Part shown: positions 8,969 through 18,254 of the stretch, one piece after another
How positions within the stretch are numbered: the stretch's first letter is position 1
Layout: each line of letters begins with the position of its first letter
DNA from: Bacteroides mediterraneensis
GTDB taxonomy: Bacteria; Bacteroidota; Bacteroidia; Bacteroidales; Bacteroidaceae
Reading direction: 5' to 3'
NCBI RefSeq assembly: GCF_016900355.1
Contig: NZ_JACJKA010000001.1
Coordinates: 1 to 64,000, forward strand
DNA: 64,000 bases
Program-made: the position numbers and the translations under genes
Notes under the pieces: model-generated
Told to the model about the DNA's origin: nothing
The model's input: only the letters and a program-made list of their open reading frames with translations
The model's database searches: none

Positions 8969-10243
8969 TTAATCTATGATATCAAATCCGCAGTAAGGTA
9001 CCAATACTTTCGGAATACGAATGCCTTCCGGAGTCTGATTGTTTTCAAGCAATGCAGCTACGATACGCGGCAAAGCCAATGCAGAACCATTCAAGGTGTG
9101 GCACAATTCTGTTTTCTTTTCTGCGGTACGATAGCGGCATTTCAAACGATTGGCCTGGTAAGTATCAAAGTTAGAAACAGAGCTAACTTCCAACCAGCGT
9201 TTCTGTGCTTCGGAATAAACTTCAAAATCGAAACAAAGAGCAGCTGTAAAGCTCATATCTCCACCACACAGACGAAGAATTCTGTAAGGAAGCTCCAACT
9301 TCTTCAACAAACCTTCTACATGATCCAACATTTCCTGATGAGACTGTTTGGAATGTTCCGGTTTATCAATACGTACCAACTCAATCTTAGAGAACTCGTG
9401 CAGACGGTTCAAACCACGTACATCTTTTCCATAAGAACCTGCTTCACGACGGAAACACTGTGTATACGCACAATTCTTGATCGGGAGCTGCTTCTCATCC
9501 AAAATCACGTCACGGTAAATATTCGTTACCGGAACTTCGGCCGTAGGAATCAGATACAAATCATCCAGTTCGCAGTGATACATCTGAGCTTCCTTGTCAG
9601 GCAACTGTCCCGTACCATATCCTGAGGCAGCGTTTACTACCGTAGGAGGCATAATTTCTTCATAACCTGCTGCACGAGCTTCATCCAGGAAGAAGTTGAT
9701 CAATGCACGCTGCAAACGAGCTCCTTTTCCTTTATATACCGGGAAACCTGCTCCTGTAATCTTCACACCCAGGTCAAAATCAATCAAGTCATATTTCTTT
9801 GCCAGTTCCCAGTGAGGCAGCGCGTTCTTAGGAAGTTCGGTTTCCATTCCACCCATCTTCTCTACCACATTGTCTTCCGCACCAAATCCTTCGGGTACAC
9901 ATTCGTAAGGCACATTCGGAATGGTGTAAAGCAAGTTCTGCATATCTTCTGCTGCCTTATCCATCTCGGCCTGCAAGCCTTTGCTGGCTTCCTTGATTTC
10001 TGCCACACGTGCCTTGGCAGCTTCAGCTTCTTCTTTCTTCCCTTCTTTCATCAAGACTCCAATCGCCTTTGAAGTAGAATTTACTTCTGAAAGATTTTTA
10101 TCTAATTGATTCTGTGCACTACGTCTTTTGTCGTTCAGTTCAAGCACTTTGGCAATTGTTTCTTTTGCATTGGCAAAATGCTTCTTTTCCAATCCACGAA
10201 TTACCTTGTCGGTATCTTCTGTAATTTGTTTAATGGTAAGCAT
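8969..10243 (-). CDS. serS: Seryl-tRNA synthetase
   Basis: Charges tRNA-Ser with serine. The 424-aa protein has the long N-terminal antiparallel coiled-coil arm (residues about 30-110, rich in Lys/Glu/Ala), then class II motifs: motif 2 CFRREAGSYGKDVRGL and motif 3 GSALALPRIVAALLENNQ. TAEVP is the serine-binding segment. Single-gene unit with a -7 box at 10285 and its own terminator. Confidence 0.98.
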   Translation of the reverse strand: MLTIKQITEDTDKVIRGLEKKHFANAKETIAKVLELNDKRRSAQNQLDKNLSEVNSTSKAIGVLMKEGKKEEAEAAKARVAEIKEASKGLQAEMDKAAEDMQNLLYTIPNVPYECVPEGFGAEDNVVEKMGGMETELPKNALPHWELAKKYDLIDFDLGVKITGAGFPVYKGKGARLQRALINFFLDEARAAGYEEIMPPTVVNAASGYGTGQLPDKEAQMYHCELDDLYLIPTAEVPVTNIYRDVILDEKQLPIKNCAYTQCFRREAGSYGKDVRGLNRLHEFSKIELVRIDKPEHSKQSHQEMLDHVEGLLKKLELPYRILRLCGGDMSFTAALCFDFEVYSEAQKRWLEVSSVSNFDTYQANRLKCRYRTAEKKTELCHTLNGSALALPRIVAALLENNQTPEGIRIPKVLVPYCGFDIID

Positions 10244-10284
10244 ATCTTTTTACTTTTTAGTATAATCCTCTCTGTTTCGTGCTG

Positions 10285-10292
10285 CAAAGATA
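10285..10292 (-). promoter_or_regulatory. -7 box of serS
   Basis: CAAAGATA on the plus strand, i.e. TATCTTTG on the minus strand, 42 bp before the serS ATG. Confidence 0.6.
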
Positions 10293-10344
10293 TAGTTTTT
10301 TATTGGAATACATAAACAGATGTCACGTATAAAATCTGTTCCGT

Positions 10345-11553
10345 TTAGAAAACAGGAAGGGTGTAAACCAATCCCAAAGAAATTCGCTGCTGGTTATAAC
10401 TTTCGGCTCCCCAGCGAGTGGCTCTTTCCGTGAGATGCACATTCTTATACAGCAAATGCAAATAGCATAACAGTTCACTGTTTTTCAATGGATAATATTC
10501 GGCACAAAGCTGGGCGTTCCATACCCTTCGATAGGTACCGGCAGTCACATCACCCGACGACTTGAACACATTTCCCTGCTCATACACTCCTTTCACATAA
10601 AGGTTCCAATGAGAAGCCACCCGATAGTCCAGGTTAAAAATAGTCGTGAAATAATCCACGTTCGACAAAGTCTTCCCGACTCCATCCTGTACGGTCACTC
10701 CGCTAATCAATCCTTTCGAATCGATTCCCTCACGAGAATACATGAAATCGATGTAACCCAAAAAAGGTTTCTTGTCCCATACATTACCGCAGGTAAAATA
10801 AAAGACATTCTTATTTTTGGCCAGTTGCCCATACGACAACGAATAACGGAGCTGCATGGCATGATCCACGAAATATCCGTCCCAGTTCACCGTAGCCAGC
10901 AAAGGAATCTTGGTGGCCTCCACTCCTTCCGGCAATCCATACATGAACTGGTCATTGCTGTCTCCATTCCGGTTGTTGGTCACCTGAAAATTGAATTCAT
11001 GGCTGTCATTCATCTTATATGCCACATTCAATCCGGCCTGATAGCAAGGTATCGTGTTGTTGAAATCAGAATAATGCCGTACTTTAATGGCATTCACCCA
11101 ACATTCATACCCACTGAACTGCACAGCCTGCTTTCCGGCGGTCAGCTTCCATCTGTCATTCAACTGCCAACCCACCATGGCCAGCTCCACCGAACCCGAA
11201 AGATTATCCAACGGAATATTGGGAGTAGTGTACTGATTCAATGATTGCCGAAAATGATAGGTAAACTTCTCATGAAAACCTCCCAACACCTCCAAACGGA
11301 TACGATGCACCTTGAAAGCCGCCTCATCCAATTGTCCGTTCTGGAAAGAGGCATCCACCGCCGAACAGAACTGGATATTCATATCAGCCCAGTCCACCTT
11401 GCGTTTTCCATCTGTCAAACGTTCCAGTAACGGCTGTTCCTGGGAAGAAATCATGGGCTCACTTTGTGCGGCTACTTTCAGGGTTAATCCCCACAGTATC
11501 CACAAAGTAACCTTCCATTTAAGTCCACACTTCACACCTAAGAATTGTTTCAT
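10345..11553 (-). CDS. Outer-membrane porin (phosphate-selective OprO/OprP type)
   Basis: A 402-aa beta-barrel protein. From the ATG at 11553 it starts with a basic, hydrophobic signal peptide ending near KVAAQ. The rest is alternating aromatic strands such as FTYHFRQSLN, WKLTAGKQAVQFSGYECW and a final strand ending in VYTLPVF, with a terminal Phe as expected for outer-membrane insertion. Similar to Bacteroidetes OprO/P-like porins; the substrate cannot be told. The frame runs 14 codons further up into kdsA, but the later Met gives the signal peptide. It lies 7 bp after kdsA, so it is the last gene of the miaA-kinase-kdsA-porin operon. No clear terminator is seen after it. Confidence 0.8.
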   Translation of the reverse strand: MKQFLGVKCGLKWKVTLWILWGLTLKVAAQSEPMISSQEQPLLERLTDGKRKVDWADMNIQFCSAVDASFQNGQLDEAAFKVHRIRLEVLGGFHEKFTYHFRQSLNQYTTPNIPLDNLSGSVELAMVGWQLNDRWKLTAGKQAVQFSGYECWVNAIKVRHYSDFNNTIPCYQAGLNVAYKMNDSHEFNFQVTNNRNGDSNDQFMYGLPEGVEATKIPLLATVNWDGYFVDHAMQLRYSLSYGQLAKNKNVFYFTCGNVWDKKPFLGYIDFMYSREGIDSKGLISGVTVQDGVGKTLSNVDYFTTIFNLDYRVASHWNLYVKGVYEQGNVFKSSGDVTAGTYRRVWNAQLCAEYYPLKNSELLCYLHLLYKNVHLTERATRWGAESYNQQRISLGLVYTLPVF

Positions 11554-11560
11554 CGGCAAA

Positions 11561-12370
11561 TCACAGACTTTGGCGAATACGTACCAGTTTGACAAGCAAG
11601 TCTTCCAGCAAATCCAGTTTCAGCATATTAGCCCCGTCACTCTTCGCTTTGGAAGGATCTTCATGCGTTTCCATAAACAGCCCATCCACGCCGACTGCCA
11701 CACCAGCTTTAGCCATCGTTTCAATCAGCTGCGGCATACCTCCGGTCACTCCAGAAGTCTGATTAGGCTGCTGCAAAGAATGGGTCACATCCAAAATTAC
11801 CGGATGGCCGAAAGACTGCATTTCCGGAATCCCCCTATAATCCACAATCAGGTCCTGATAACCAAAGGTCGTACCACGCTCCGTCAGCATCACTTGATCG
11901 TTTCCGGCTTCTACCACCTTATCTGCCGCAAATCGCATGGCAGCCGGTGAAAGGAACTGTCCCTTCTTGATATTGACTATCTTTCCTGTACGGGCTGCCG
12001 CTACCAGCAAATCCGTCTGACGGCAAAGAAAAGCCGGAATCTGCAAAATATCGACATATTCGGCAGCCATTTCAGCTTCGGGTGCCGTATGAATATCCGT
12101 CACTACAGGTACATCAAACGTACTCCGTACCTTTGCCAGAATCTTCAAAGCCTTTTCATCGCCAATGCCTGTAAAAGAATCCAAGCGCGAACGGTTCGCC
12201 TTCCGGTAAGACCCTTTGAACACATAAGGAATATGCAATTTATCCGTAATCTTCACTACCTTTTCTGCAATACGGAGCGCCATGTCTTCTCCTTCTATCA
12301 CACACGGTCCGGCCAAGAGGAAAAACATATCCTCCCGCTTCAAATCTGAAATGTTCTTTATCATAATCAA
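11561..12370 (-). CDS. kdsA: 3-deoxy-8-phosphooctulonate synthase (KDO-8-P synthase)
   Basis: Condenses arabinose-5-phosphate with phosphoenolpyruvate to KDO-8-P for the lipopolysaccharide core. The 269-aa protein shows AGPCVIEG, FKGSYRKANRSR, DSFTGIGD and DVTHSLQQPN, all typical. It overlaps the upstream lipid-kinase gene by 4 bp, which suggests translational coupling. The second Met (residue 3) is an alternative start. Confidence 0.98.
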   Translation of the reverse strand: MIMIKNISDLKREDMFFLLAGPCVIEGEDMALRIAEKVVKITDKLHIPYVFKGSYRKANRSRLDSFTGIGDEKALKILAKVRSTFDVPVVTDIHTAPEAEMAAEYVDILQIPAFLCRQTDLLVAAARTGKIVNIKKGQFLSPAAMRFAADKVVEAGNDQVMLTERGTTFGYQDLIVDYRGIPEMQSFGHPVILDVTHSLQQPNQTSGVTGGMPQLIETMAKAGVAVGVDGLFMETHEDPSKAKSDGANMLKLDLLEDLLVKLVRIRQSL

Positions 12371-13299
12371 TCAGGAATTATCAAAGTTATCGCTTCTGGG
12401 GCAATAGTTATCTCAATAGGGAAATGACGGTCCAGCCAAAGACGTCCATCCAGACTGACTTCCGCATTTTGAGCCCGTAATACTTTTACACAACGTGTCC
12501 GATAAGGCTTTACGATTTTATGGTTCAACAAACGTCCCTGTTGCAGCATCCACAATCCGGAAATCAATTCACGCAGTTCCGGACGGTATACAATCGATAC
12601 ATCCAGCCATCCATTATAAGGCACCGCACTCGGCGTAAGTCCATAGCCATAAGCGCTACCCACAGCCACCGCCATGATCCGCCCCCGGATATGCTCATCG
12701 TTCACCTTCAGATGCATCCGATACAATTTTCTTTCAAACGCCACCAAAAACAAAGAAGCCAGATAAGAAACCAACGGAATGCCCCAAAACCTTCGGGTTT
12801 CATTGGTAATCCGCACAATCCGCGCTCCCAGCCCCATGTAAACGGCATTCAGGAAATAACGGGTCTGATGCTGTTCTCCATCAAAATAAGAAAATACACC
12901 TGTGTCTATTTTCCGCAAACGACGGTTGATCAATACATCCACCGCCATCTTGTAATCATCCGAATTCAAGCCCCAATATTTGGCAAAATCATTGCCAATG
13001 CCATTGGGAATGATGCCCAACGCCACTTTCTGCTTGTCTTCTATATCGGAATTCATAATGCCATTCAACGCATCATTGATGGCTCCGTCACCTCCCACTA
13101 CAACAATGGTCAGGTATCCGTTGTTCACCATCGTTTTTGCCAGGCGCTCTACAGACCCAAATCCTTCCGACTGCACATAGTCATATTTCACCTTACATTC
13201 ATCCATGTAAGCGCGAATATTCCGCCAGCGTTTCTGCGCTTTGCGACTTCCGGCTTTAGGGTTGTAAATGACCCCCCATCTGTCTGGTTCTACTGCCAT
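12367..13299 (-). CDS. Diacylglycerol kinase-family lipid kinase
   Basis: A 310-aa protein with the DAGK catalytic domain: IYNPKAGS near the N terminus, the ATP loop VVVGGDGAINDALNGI, and GIIPNGIGNDFAKYWG. The C-terminal domain has SLDGRLW close to the end. It likely phosphorylates a lipid such as diacylglycerol at the membrane face; the exact substrate is unknown. The frame opens earlier, but Met at 13299 gives the normal family N terminus and sits 5 bp after miaA. It overlaps kdsA by 4 bp. Confidence 0.9.
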   Translation of the reverse strand: MAVEPDRWGVIYNPKAGSRKAQKRWRNIRAYMDECKVKYDYVQSEGFGSVERLAKTMVNNGYLTIVVVGGDGAINDALNGIMNSDIEDKQKVALGIIPNGIGNDFAKYWGLNSDDYKMAVDVLINRRLRKIDTGVFSYFDGEQHQTRYFLNAVYMGLGARIVRITNETRRFWGIPLVSYLASLFLVAFERKLYRMHLKVNDEHIRGRIMAVAVGSAYGYGLTPSAVPYNGWLDVSIVYRPELRELISGLWMLQQGRLLNHKIVKPYRTRCVKVLRAQNAEVSLDGRLWLDRHFPIEITIAPEAITLIIPD

Positions 13300-13304
13300 A
13301 TCGG

Positions 13305-14216
13305 TTAATTTATCAAGTCTACAATTAGTTTCACATTCTCCTCTATCGGCGATTCCGCATTGATCCAATGAATTTGGAATCCCCTCCTTTCCATGCCTCT
13401 AAACCAGGTCATCTGCCGTTTGGCAAACTGATGGATAGCGATTTCAAGCTGATGGAACATCTCCTCGTACGAAAGTTTTCCAATTGCATACAAAGTCAGG
13501 TATTTATATTCCAGTCCATAATAAATCAAGTCATCCGGATGGATCCCCTCTGCCAGCAAGGATTTCACTTCATCTACCATCCCTTCTTCCAGCCGTTTCT
13601 TCAACCGGCGGGTTATTTTTTCTCTCCGCAGTTCCCGGTTGATGTCTACGCCAATAATCAGACTGTGTATCTCCGGAAACGAACGGGCATTGACATCCTG
13701 TGTCAAGTAATATTCTTCGATTTCAATGGCACGAATCGCTCGTTTCACCGTATCCACGTCGGTGGAATTGTGCAATTTCTTATAATGACTCAGTATCTCT
13801 GTCAGTTCTGCCAGAGATTTGGAGGATAAGCGTTCACGCAATTCCTTGTTTTCAGGTACAGGCAGCAAACGGTAACCTTTCAAGATAGACTCCAGATACA
13901 TGCCTGTTCCTCCACACAAGATGGGAAGAAGCCCTCTGGATCTCATGTCTTCATACGCAGTCAGGAAATCCCGCTGATATTCAAAGACATTATACTTATA
14001 TCCCGGACCCACTATGTCAATCAGATGATAAGGAACTTGGTAACCATCTACCACATAATCCGACAAATCTTTCCCTGTTCCCAAATCCATTTTACGATAC
14101 ACCTGCCGGCTGTCACCGCTGATAATTTCTGTTTTCAGACGAGCTGCCAATGCGGCCGCCAAAGAAGTTTTTCCGGAAGCCGTAGGACCCAGTATCGTAA
14201 TCAAATCATACTTCAT
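13305..14216 (-). CDS. miaA: tRNA dimethylallyltransferase
   Basis: Adds the isopentenyl group to A37 of tRNAs reading UNN codons. The 303-aa protein has the P-loop GPTASGKT at 10-17, SGDSRQVYR, and YHLIDIV. The longer frame to 14285 is rejected because a -7 promoter box (14243-14250) lies inside that extension. First gene of the operon running through the lipid kinase and kdsA to the porin. Confidence 0.97.
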   Translation of the reverse strand: MKYDLITILGPTASGKTSLAAALAARLKTEIISGDSRQVYRKMDLGTGKDLSDYVVDGYQVPYHLIDIVGPGYKYNVFEYQRDFLTAYEDMRSRGLLPILCGGTGMYLESILKGYRLLPVPENKELRERLSSKSLAELTEILSHYKKLHNSTDVDTVKRAIRAIEIEEYYLTQDVNARSFPEIHSLIIGVDINRELRREKITRRLKKRLEEGMVDEVKSLLAEGIHPDDLIYYGLEYKYLTLYAIGKLSYEEMFHQLEIAIHQFAKRQMTWFRGMERRGFQIHWINAESPIEENVKLIVDLIN

Positions 14217-14242
14217 AAGAGCCAAATTGAGGAGTTCGGCAG

Positions 14243-14250
14243 CAAAGATA
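14243..14250 (-). promoter_or_regulatory. -7 box of the miaA operon
   Basis: TATCTTTG on the minus strand, 27 bp upstream of the chosen miaA ATG; it decides against the longer start. Confidence 0.65.
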
Positions 14251-14283
14251 ACCTTTTTCTGCACATCAAGCATGATTATGAGC

Positions 14284-14317
14284 AAAAAAAAGCCGCCAGG
14301 AAAATCCTGACGGCTTT
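14284..14317 (-). terminator. gapA terminator
   Basis: Arms AAAGCCGTCAGGA / TCCTGGCGGCTTT (one mismatch, minus strand) followed by T8. Ends the gapA transcript just upstream of the miaA promoter. Confidence 0.88.
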
Positions 14318-14337
14318 CGCTATATGGTTTAAACTAA

Positions 14338-15360
<1,023 letters not shown>

Positions 15361-15451
15361 TTAAAGGTTTTATAATTGCTTTATAAACACTCACTCTTTT
15401 CGTAATCACGAAGAACTATTAAAATGTCATCTCTTCTTCCTGATTGCGATG

Positions 15452-15480
15452 CAAAAATAAGTATTTCTTTTTAAAGTCAA
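15452..15480 (-). promoter_or_regulatory. Promoter of gapA
   Basis: TATTTTTG on the minus strand (15459-15452) with TTG about 18 bp further upstream (near 15480). It would give a 5' leader of roughly 100 nt. Confidence 0.5.
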
Positions 15481-15589
15481 TCAAGAATAGGAGAAAAAAT
15501 AATCAAAAAAAACCGGCTTTTTACACCTTATTTATATATAGGGCCTTATTTTATCTGATTTTTACTTCTCAAAAACGTAATTTGCAATC

Positions 15590-16543
15590 TCAATATACCA
15601 AATTGACATTATCAATCCATAACTTATTTCCAGGCGACCCGATAAAGGCACCTCCCATACTGGACGTAAACTGAAGAATCAGATGAGTAGGATGTTCATT
15701 TTCTCCAGCCCAACCCACTTCCTTAATCAGCTTGCTCTCTCCTTTACTATTTCGAGCATAATATCCACCTGTACCCAGTTGCATCAAATCTGCCACATAA
15801 CGTTTGTCATGCGTAATATCTCCATACATAATTTCATACGTAGCTCCATTATGCCATCCCTGAGTCTTGTTATATTTCACAGCCACCGTTCCCACACGTT
15901 TAGCAATGATATTCCCTTCCGCATCTTCCGTACGTTTCTGTAAAAGGCACACCATAATGGCGCAATCCTGCCCTGGAATGGTTGCCTTCTTGCTGAAACC
16001 TGTCTGACGGATACGATTGGGTTCACCCGACATCTGCACTTTATAGTCATAACGGATGGCTTTGGGACGTGAAGTGAAAGGAAGTCCTGAATTCAAAGCT
16101 TTCTCCCCATCCTTTGTGCTGGTAATAGGTTCTTTCATATCTCCAAGAAACATTGAACCGGAAGCCAATACCGTAATATTCACCAACCCCAGCACTTTCA
16201 CACTTTCAATATGGGTTTCCAGACGGGCGCAATAGCCGTTACCTCTCTTTTCAGGATATACACTGGTATTGGTCTTTACGATTCCCATCACTTTGGCCAT
16301 CACATTGGAGTTTCCCCATGGAGAACCGCCCTGATTCACATAAGCCACATTTCCATCTATTTCCTTCGTCGGTCCCAGTTCATACAACAATTTTGTATTT
16401 CCCCCGATAATTCCCGATTCATGAATCTTACGGGTTACCCACTGGTCCATATCACCATACTTAATGGGAACAACCTTTTCCTGCGCATGCATTACCAAAG
16501 GCATGCCAAGCAGGCACATACCAATAATCCTATATAACTTCAT
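15590..16543 (-). CDS. PCMD-domain secreted protein
   Basis: A 317-aa protein with a signal peptide (cleavage near MHAQ, residue 21). The body fits the PCMD (putative carbohydrate metabolism) domain of Bacteroidetes: an early QWVTRKIHESGIIGG segment, PWGNSNVMAKVMG, RPKAIRYDYKVQMSG and a C-terminal SPGNKLWIDNVNLVY. Members are thought to be beta-sandwich surface or periplasmic proteins; the ligand is unknown. Transcribed alone from a -7 box at 16567. Confidence 0.8.
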   Translation of the reverse strand: MKLYRIIGMCLLGMPLVMHAQEKVVPIKYGDMDQWVTRKIHESGIIGGNTKLLYELGPTKEIDGNVAYVNQGGSPWGNSNVMAKVMGIVKTNTSVYPEKRGNGYCARLETHIESVKVLGLVNITVLASGSMFLGDMKEPITSTKDGEKALNSGLPFTSRPKAIRYDYKVQMSGEPNRIRQTGFSKKATIPGQDCAIMVCLLQKRTEDAEGNIIAKRVGTVAVKYNKTQGWHNGATYEIMYGDITHDKRYVADLMQLGTGGYYARNSKGESKLIKEVGWAGENEHPTHLILQFTSSMGGAFIGSPGNKLWIDNVNLVY

Positions 16544-16566
16544 AAATACTAATTATTTTCAGGCGG

Positions 16567-16574
16567 CAAATATA
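16567..16574 (-). promoter_or_regulatory. -7 box of the PCMD gene
   Basis: TATATTTG on the minus strand, 24 bp before the ATG. The -33 region would overlap the SPOR gene terminator. Confidence 0.6.
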
Positions 16575-16575
16575 C

Positions 16576-16609
16576 AAAAAAAAGCGACCGTGTAAAAACA
16601 GTCGCTTTC
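16576..16609 (-). terminator. Terminator of the SPOR lipoprotein gene
   Basis: Arms AAAGCGAC and GTCGCTTT around a 12-nt loop, followed on the minus strand by a long T-run. Confidence 0.8.
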
Positions 16610-16650
16610 AATCCACCTATATGGACCAATAAATCTTATTTTATGTCAAA

Positions 16651-17145
16651 TTAATAGACACGATACAACAGCCAAGAGCCTTGGAAATCCTCCCGATTCG
16701 GATATTTGGCCTTGAATGCATCTCTTGCACGTGCAGCTTCATCTCTGGTATCGAATGATTCTACTACCACACGGTACATATTACGTTCCGCATTATATAC
16801 CACTTTGGCATTATATCCGTCACCATCGAGCATGGATTTCAGACCATCCGCATTGGCTTTCACTCCAAAGCTACCACAAACTACGCTGTAGGCTTTCAAT
16901 CCATCGCCAGAAACGAGTTCAACTTTTTCTTCACGCACTGGAGCTGTAGAAACGACGGGAGCCGGTGCCGGTGCAGCTTCTACTGCAGGTGCTTCTGCCG
17001 GAGCCTCTGTGGCAGCTGATGCTTCTGCCAGTTCTTGCTGTTTAGCCTTTTCATAAGCTTTCTTGTAAGCACTTTCACTTGATTTACAAGAAGAGAACGC
17101 CAATGCAGTGCACAATGCCATTCCCATTACAACTACTTTCTTCAT
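16651..17145 (-). CDS. SPOR-domain lipoprotein
   Basis: A 164-aa lipoprotein: lipobox FSSC with the lipidated Cys20, then a Lys/Glu segment, an Ala/Pro/Glu-rich linker (residues about 40-70) and a C-terminal SPOR domain (about 82-164; YSVVCGSFGVKANADGL and NMYRVVVESF). SPOR domains bind glycan strands without stem peptides at the division septum, so it probably acts in the periplasm at cell-wall constriction. Monocistronic, -7 box at 17186. Confidence 0.9.
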   Translation of the reverse strand: MKKVVVMGMALCTALAFSSCKSSESAYKKAYEKAKQQELAEASAATEAPAEAPAVEAAPAPAPVVSTAPVREEKVELVSGDGLKAYSVVCGSFGVKANADGLKSMLDGDGYNAKVVYNAERNMYRVVVESFDTRDEAARARDAFKAKYPNREDFQGSWLLYRVY

Positions 17146-17185
17146 GTTATCTATAAAATTAGATGAATATTCAGTTTAACTGTTG

Positions 17186-17193
17186 CAAAGGTA
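17186..17193 (-). promoter_or_regulatory. -7 box of the SPOR lipoprotein gene
   Basis: TACCTTTG on the minus strand, 41 bp before the ATG. Confidence 0.6.
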
Positions 17194-17298
17194 ACAATAT
17201 AAAATCTGCCTGACTATTAAAATCAGTTAATAATGCTCCTTACCTTACATAGATATGCATTTTTCAATAAAAAAAGAACAACATATCAGGATTATTAT

Positions 17299-17306
17299 TA
17301 GATTTG
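17299..17306 (+). promoter_or_regulatory. -7 box of the YtxH gene cluster
   Basis: TAGATTTG, 30 bp before the ATG at 17336, matches TAnnTTTG. Confidence 0.55.
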
Positions 17307-17335
17307 TGAAGTAATAACTTTAAAAAAGCAGATTT

Positions 17336-17539
17336 ATGAAAGCATTAAGTATCGTAGCAGCATTCTTGGGTGGTGTAACTTTAGGAGCTGCAGCAGGCAT
17401 TTTGTTTGCTCCGGAAAAAGGCGAAGAAACCCGTAGAAAAATCGCAGAAGTTCTTCGCAAGAAAGGCATTCGACTGAATCGTGCTGAAATGGAAGATTTG
17501 GTTGATCAGATTGCAGCAGAAGTAAAAGACGCTGAATAA
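17336..17539 (+). CDS. YtxH-domain small membrane protein
   Basis: A 67-aa protein with one N-terminal hydrophobic helix, the Gly/Ala-rich FLGGVTLGAAAGILFAPEKG that defines YtxH, followed by a charged amphipathic tail. The role is not known; YtxH proteins are associated with general stress in Firmicutes. It is followed by a hairpin at 17557 that may partly separate it from the holin-like gene, giving it higher expression than the rest of the cluster. Confidence 0.85.
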   Translation: MKALSIVAAFLGGVTLGAAAGILFAPEKGEETRRKIAEVLRKKGIRLNRAEMEDLVDQIAAEVKDAE

Positions 17540-17556
17540 TTTGTCGCAAGTATAAA

Positions 17557-17594
17557 GCAGGCTTTTCTCAGGAAAAGTCTGCTTTTATTTTTTC
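17557..17594 (+). terminator. Terminator or attenuating hairpin after the YtxH gene
   Basis: Arms AAAGCAGGCTTTTC / GAAAAGTCTGCTTT (one mismatch) followed by TATTTTTT on the plus strand. It lies 20 bp before the next gene, so it may be leaky. Confidence 0.7.
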
Positions 17595-17612
17595 ATCAAA
17601 GAATAACTGCTT

Positions 17613-17981
17613 ATGTTCGCAAACGATAAAAGCATTGACAACCTGGAAGCCCTTTTCAAAGAAGTCAAAAAATACATTGAACTCCAAGGACAGTACATAA
17701 AACTGGATTTAGTAGAAAAACTGACGATTCTTCTATCCACCCTTATTCTTATCTTCATACTTACCATCCTCGGCATGATGGCGCTTTTCTATTTCTCATT
17801 CATGCTGGTCTACGCCTTGGCTCCTCTTGTAGGAAGCCTGATTGGCGGATATGCCATTATCGGAGGAGTAGTACTCCTTTTGGCTATTCTTATCTACCGA
17901 ATGCGGAAACAATGGATTTTCCAACCTATGGTACATTTCCTGGCCCGGTTGTTTTTAAACGAATCTACCCCTAAAGAATAA
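17613..17981 (+). CDS. Phage-holin-like (DUF1469 type) membrane protein
   Basis: A 122-aa protein with an amphipathic N terminus and two long transmembrane helices (about residues 35-65 and 72-98) joined by a short loop with Gly-Gly. This is the Phage_holin_3_6/DUF1469 pattern, common in chromosomal clusters next to YtxH genes and not a sign of prophage. Function unknown. Only 4 bp separate it from the next gene. Confidence 0.8.
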   Translation: MFANDKSIDNLEALFKEVKKYIELQGQYIKLDLVEKLTILLSTLILIFILTILGMMALFYFSFMLVYALAPLVGSLIGGYAIIGGVVLLLAILIYRMRKQWIFQPMVHFLARLFLNESTPKE

Positions 17982-17985
17982 AATA

Positions 17986-18246
17986 ATGGACGAAATAAAA
18001 ACCCCTATCAATTATAGCGTGGAAATGATTTCCAAACTGAGAGACAAAAAGAAACAAGAACTCAGGAACTCGAAGGCACGCATACAGCAACTGACTGAAG
18101 ACTTATTTGCTCCACAGCAAAGCAAGAACAAGATGGAGAATCTCATGCAGCATGTCAATGCCGGAATTGCTGCTTACGACGGACTCCGGACGGGCATCAT
18201 GATTTTCCAACGCATTCACCGTTTTTTTAACCGAAAGAAAAAATAA
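17986..18246 (+). CDS. Conserved small protein of the YtxH/holin-like cluster
   Basis: An 86-aa basic protein with no signal peptide or clear membrane helix; a Lys/Arg/Glu-rich helix at about 17-45 and a C-terminal FQRIHRFFNRKKK. I do not recognise a named family. Its spacing (4 bp after the holin-like gene, 8 bp before the Tricorn-like gene) shows it is translated as part of this operon. It may be a partner of the two membrane proteins. Confidence 0.75.
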   Translation: MDEIKTPINYSVEMISKLRDKKKQELRNSKARIQQLTEDLFAPQQSKNKMENLMQHVNAGIAAYDGLRTGIMIFQRIHRFFNRKKK

Positions 18247-18254
18247 ATTCACGA

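Noticed and set aside
10293-10344. Terminator after the porin gene
   Set aside because: ACAGAT/ATCTGT repeat is weak and is not followed by a U-run on the minus strand.
17613-17981. Holin-like protein as a prophage marker
   Set aside because: No lysin, capsid or integrase nearby; DUF1469-type proteins are common in chromosomal YtxH clusters.
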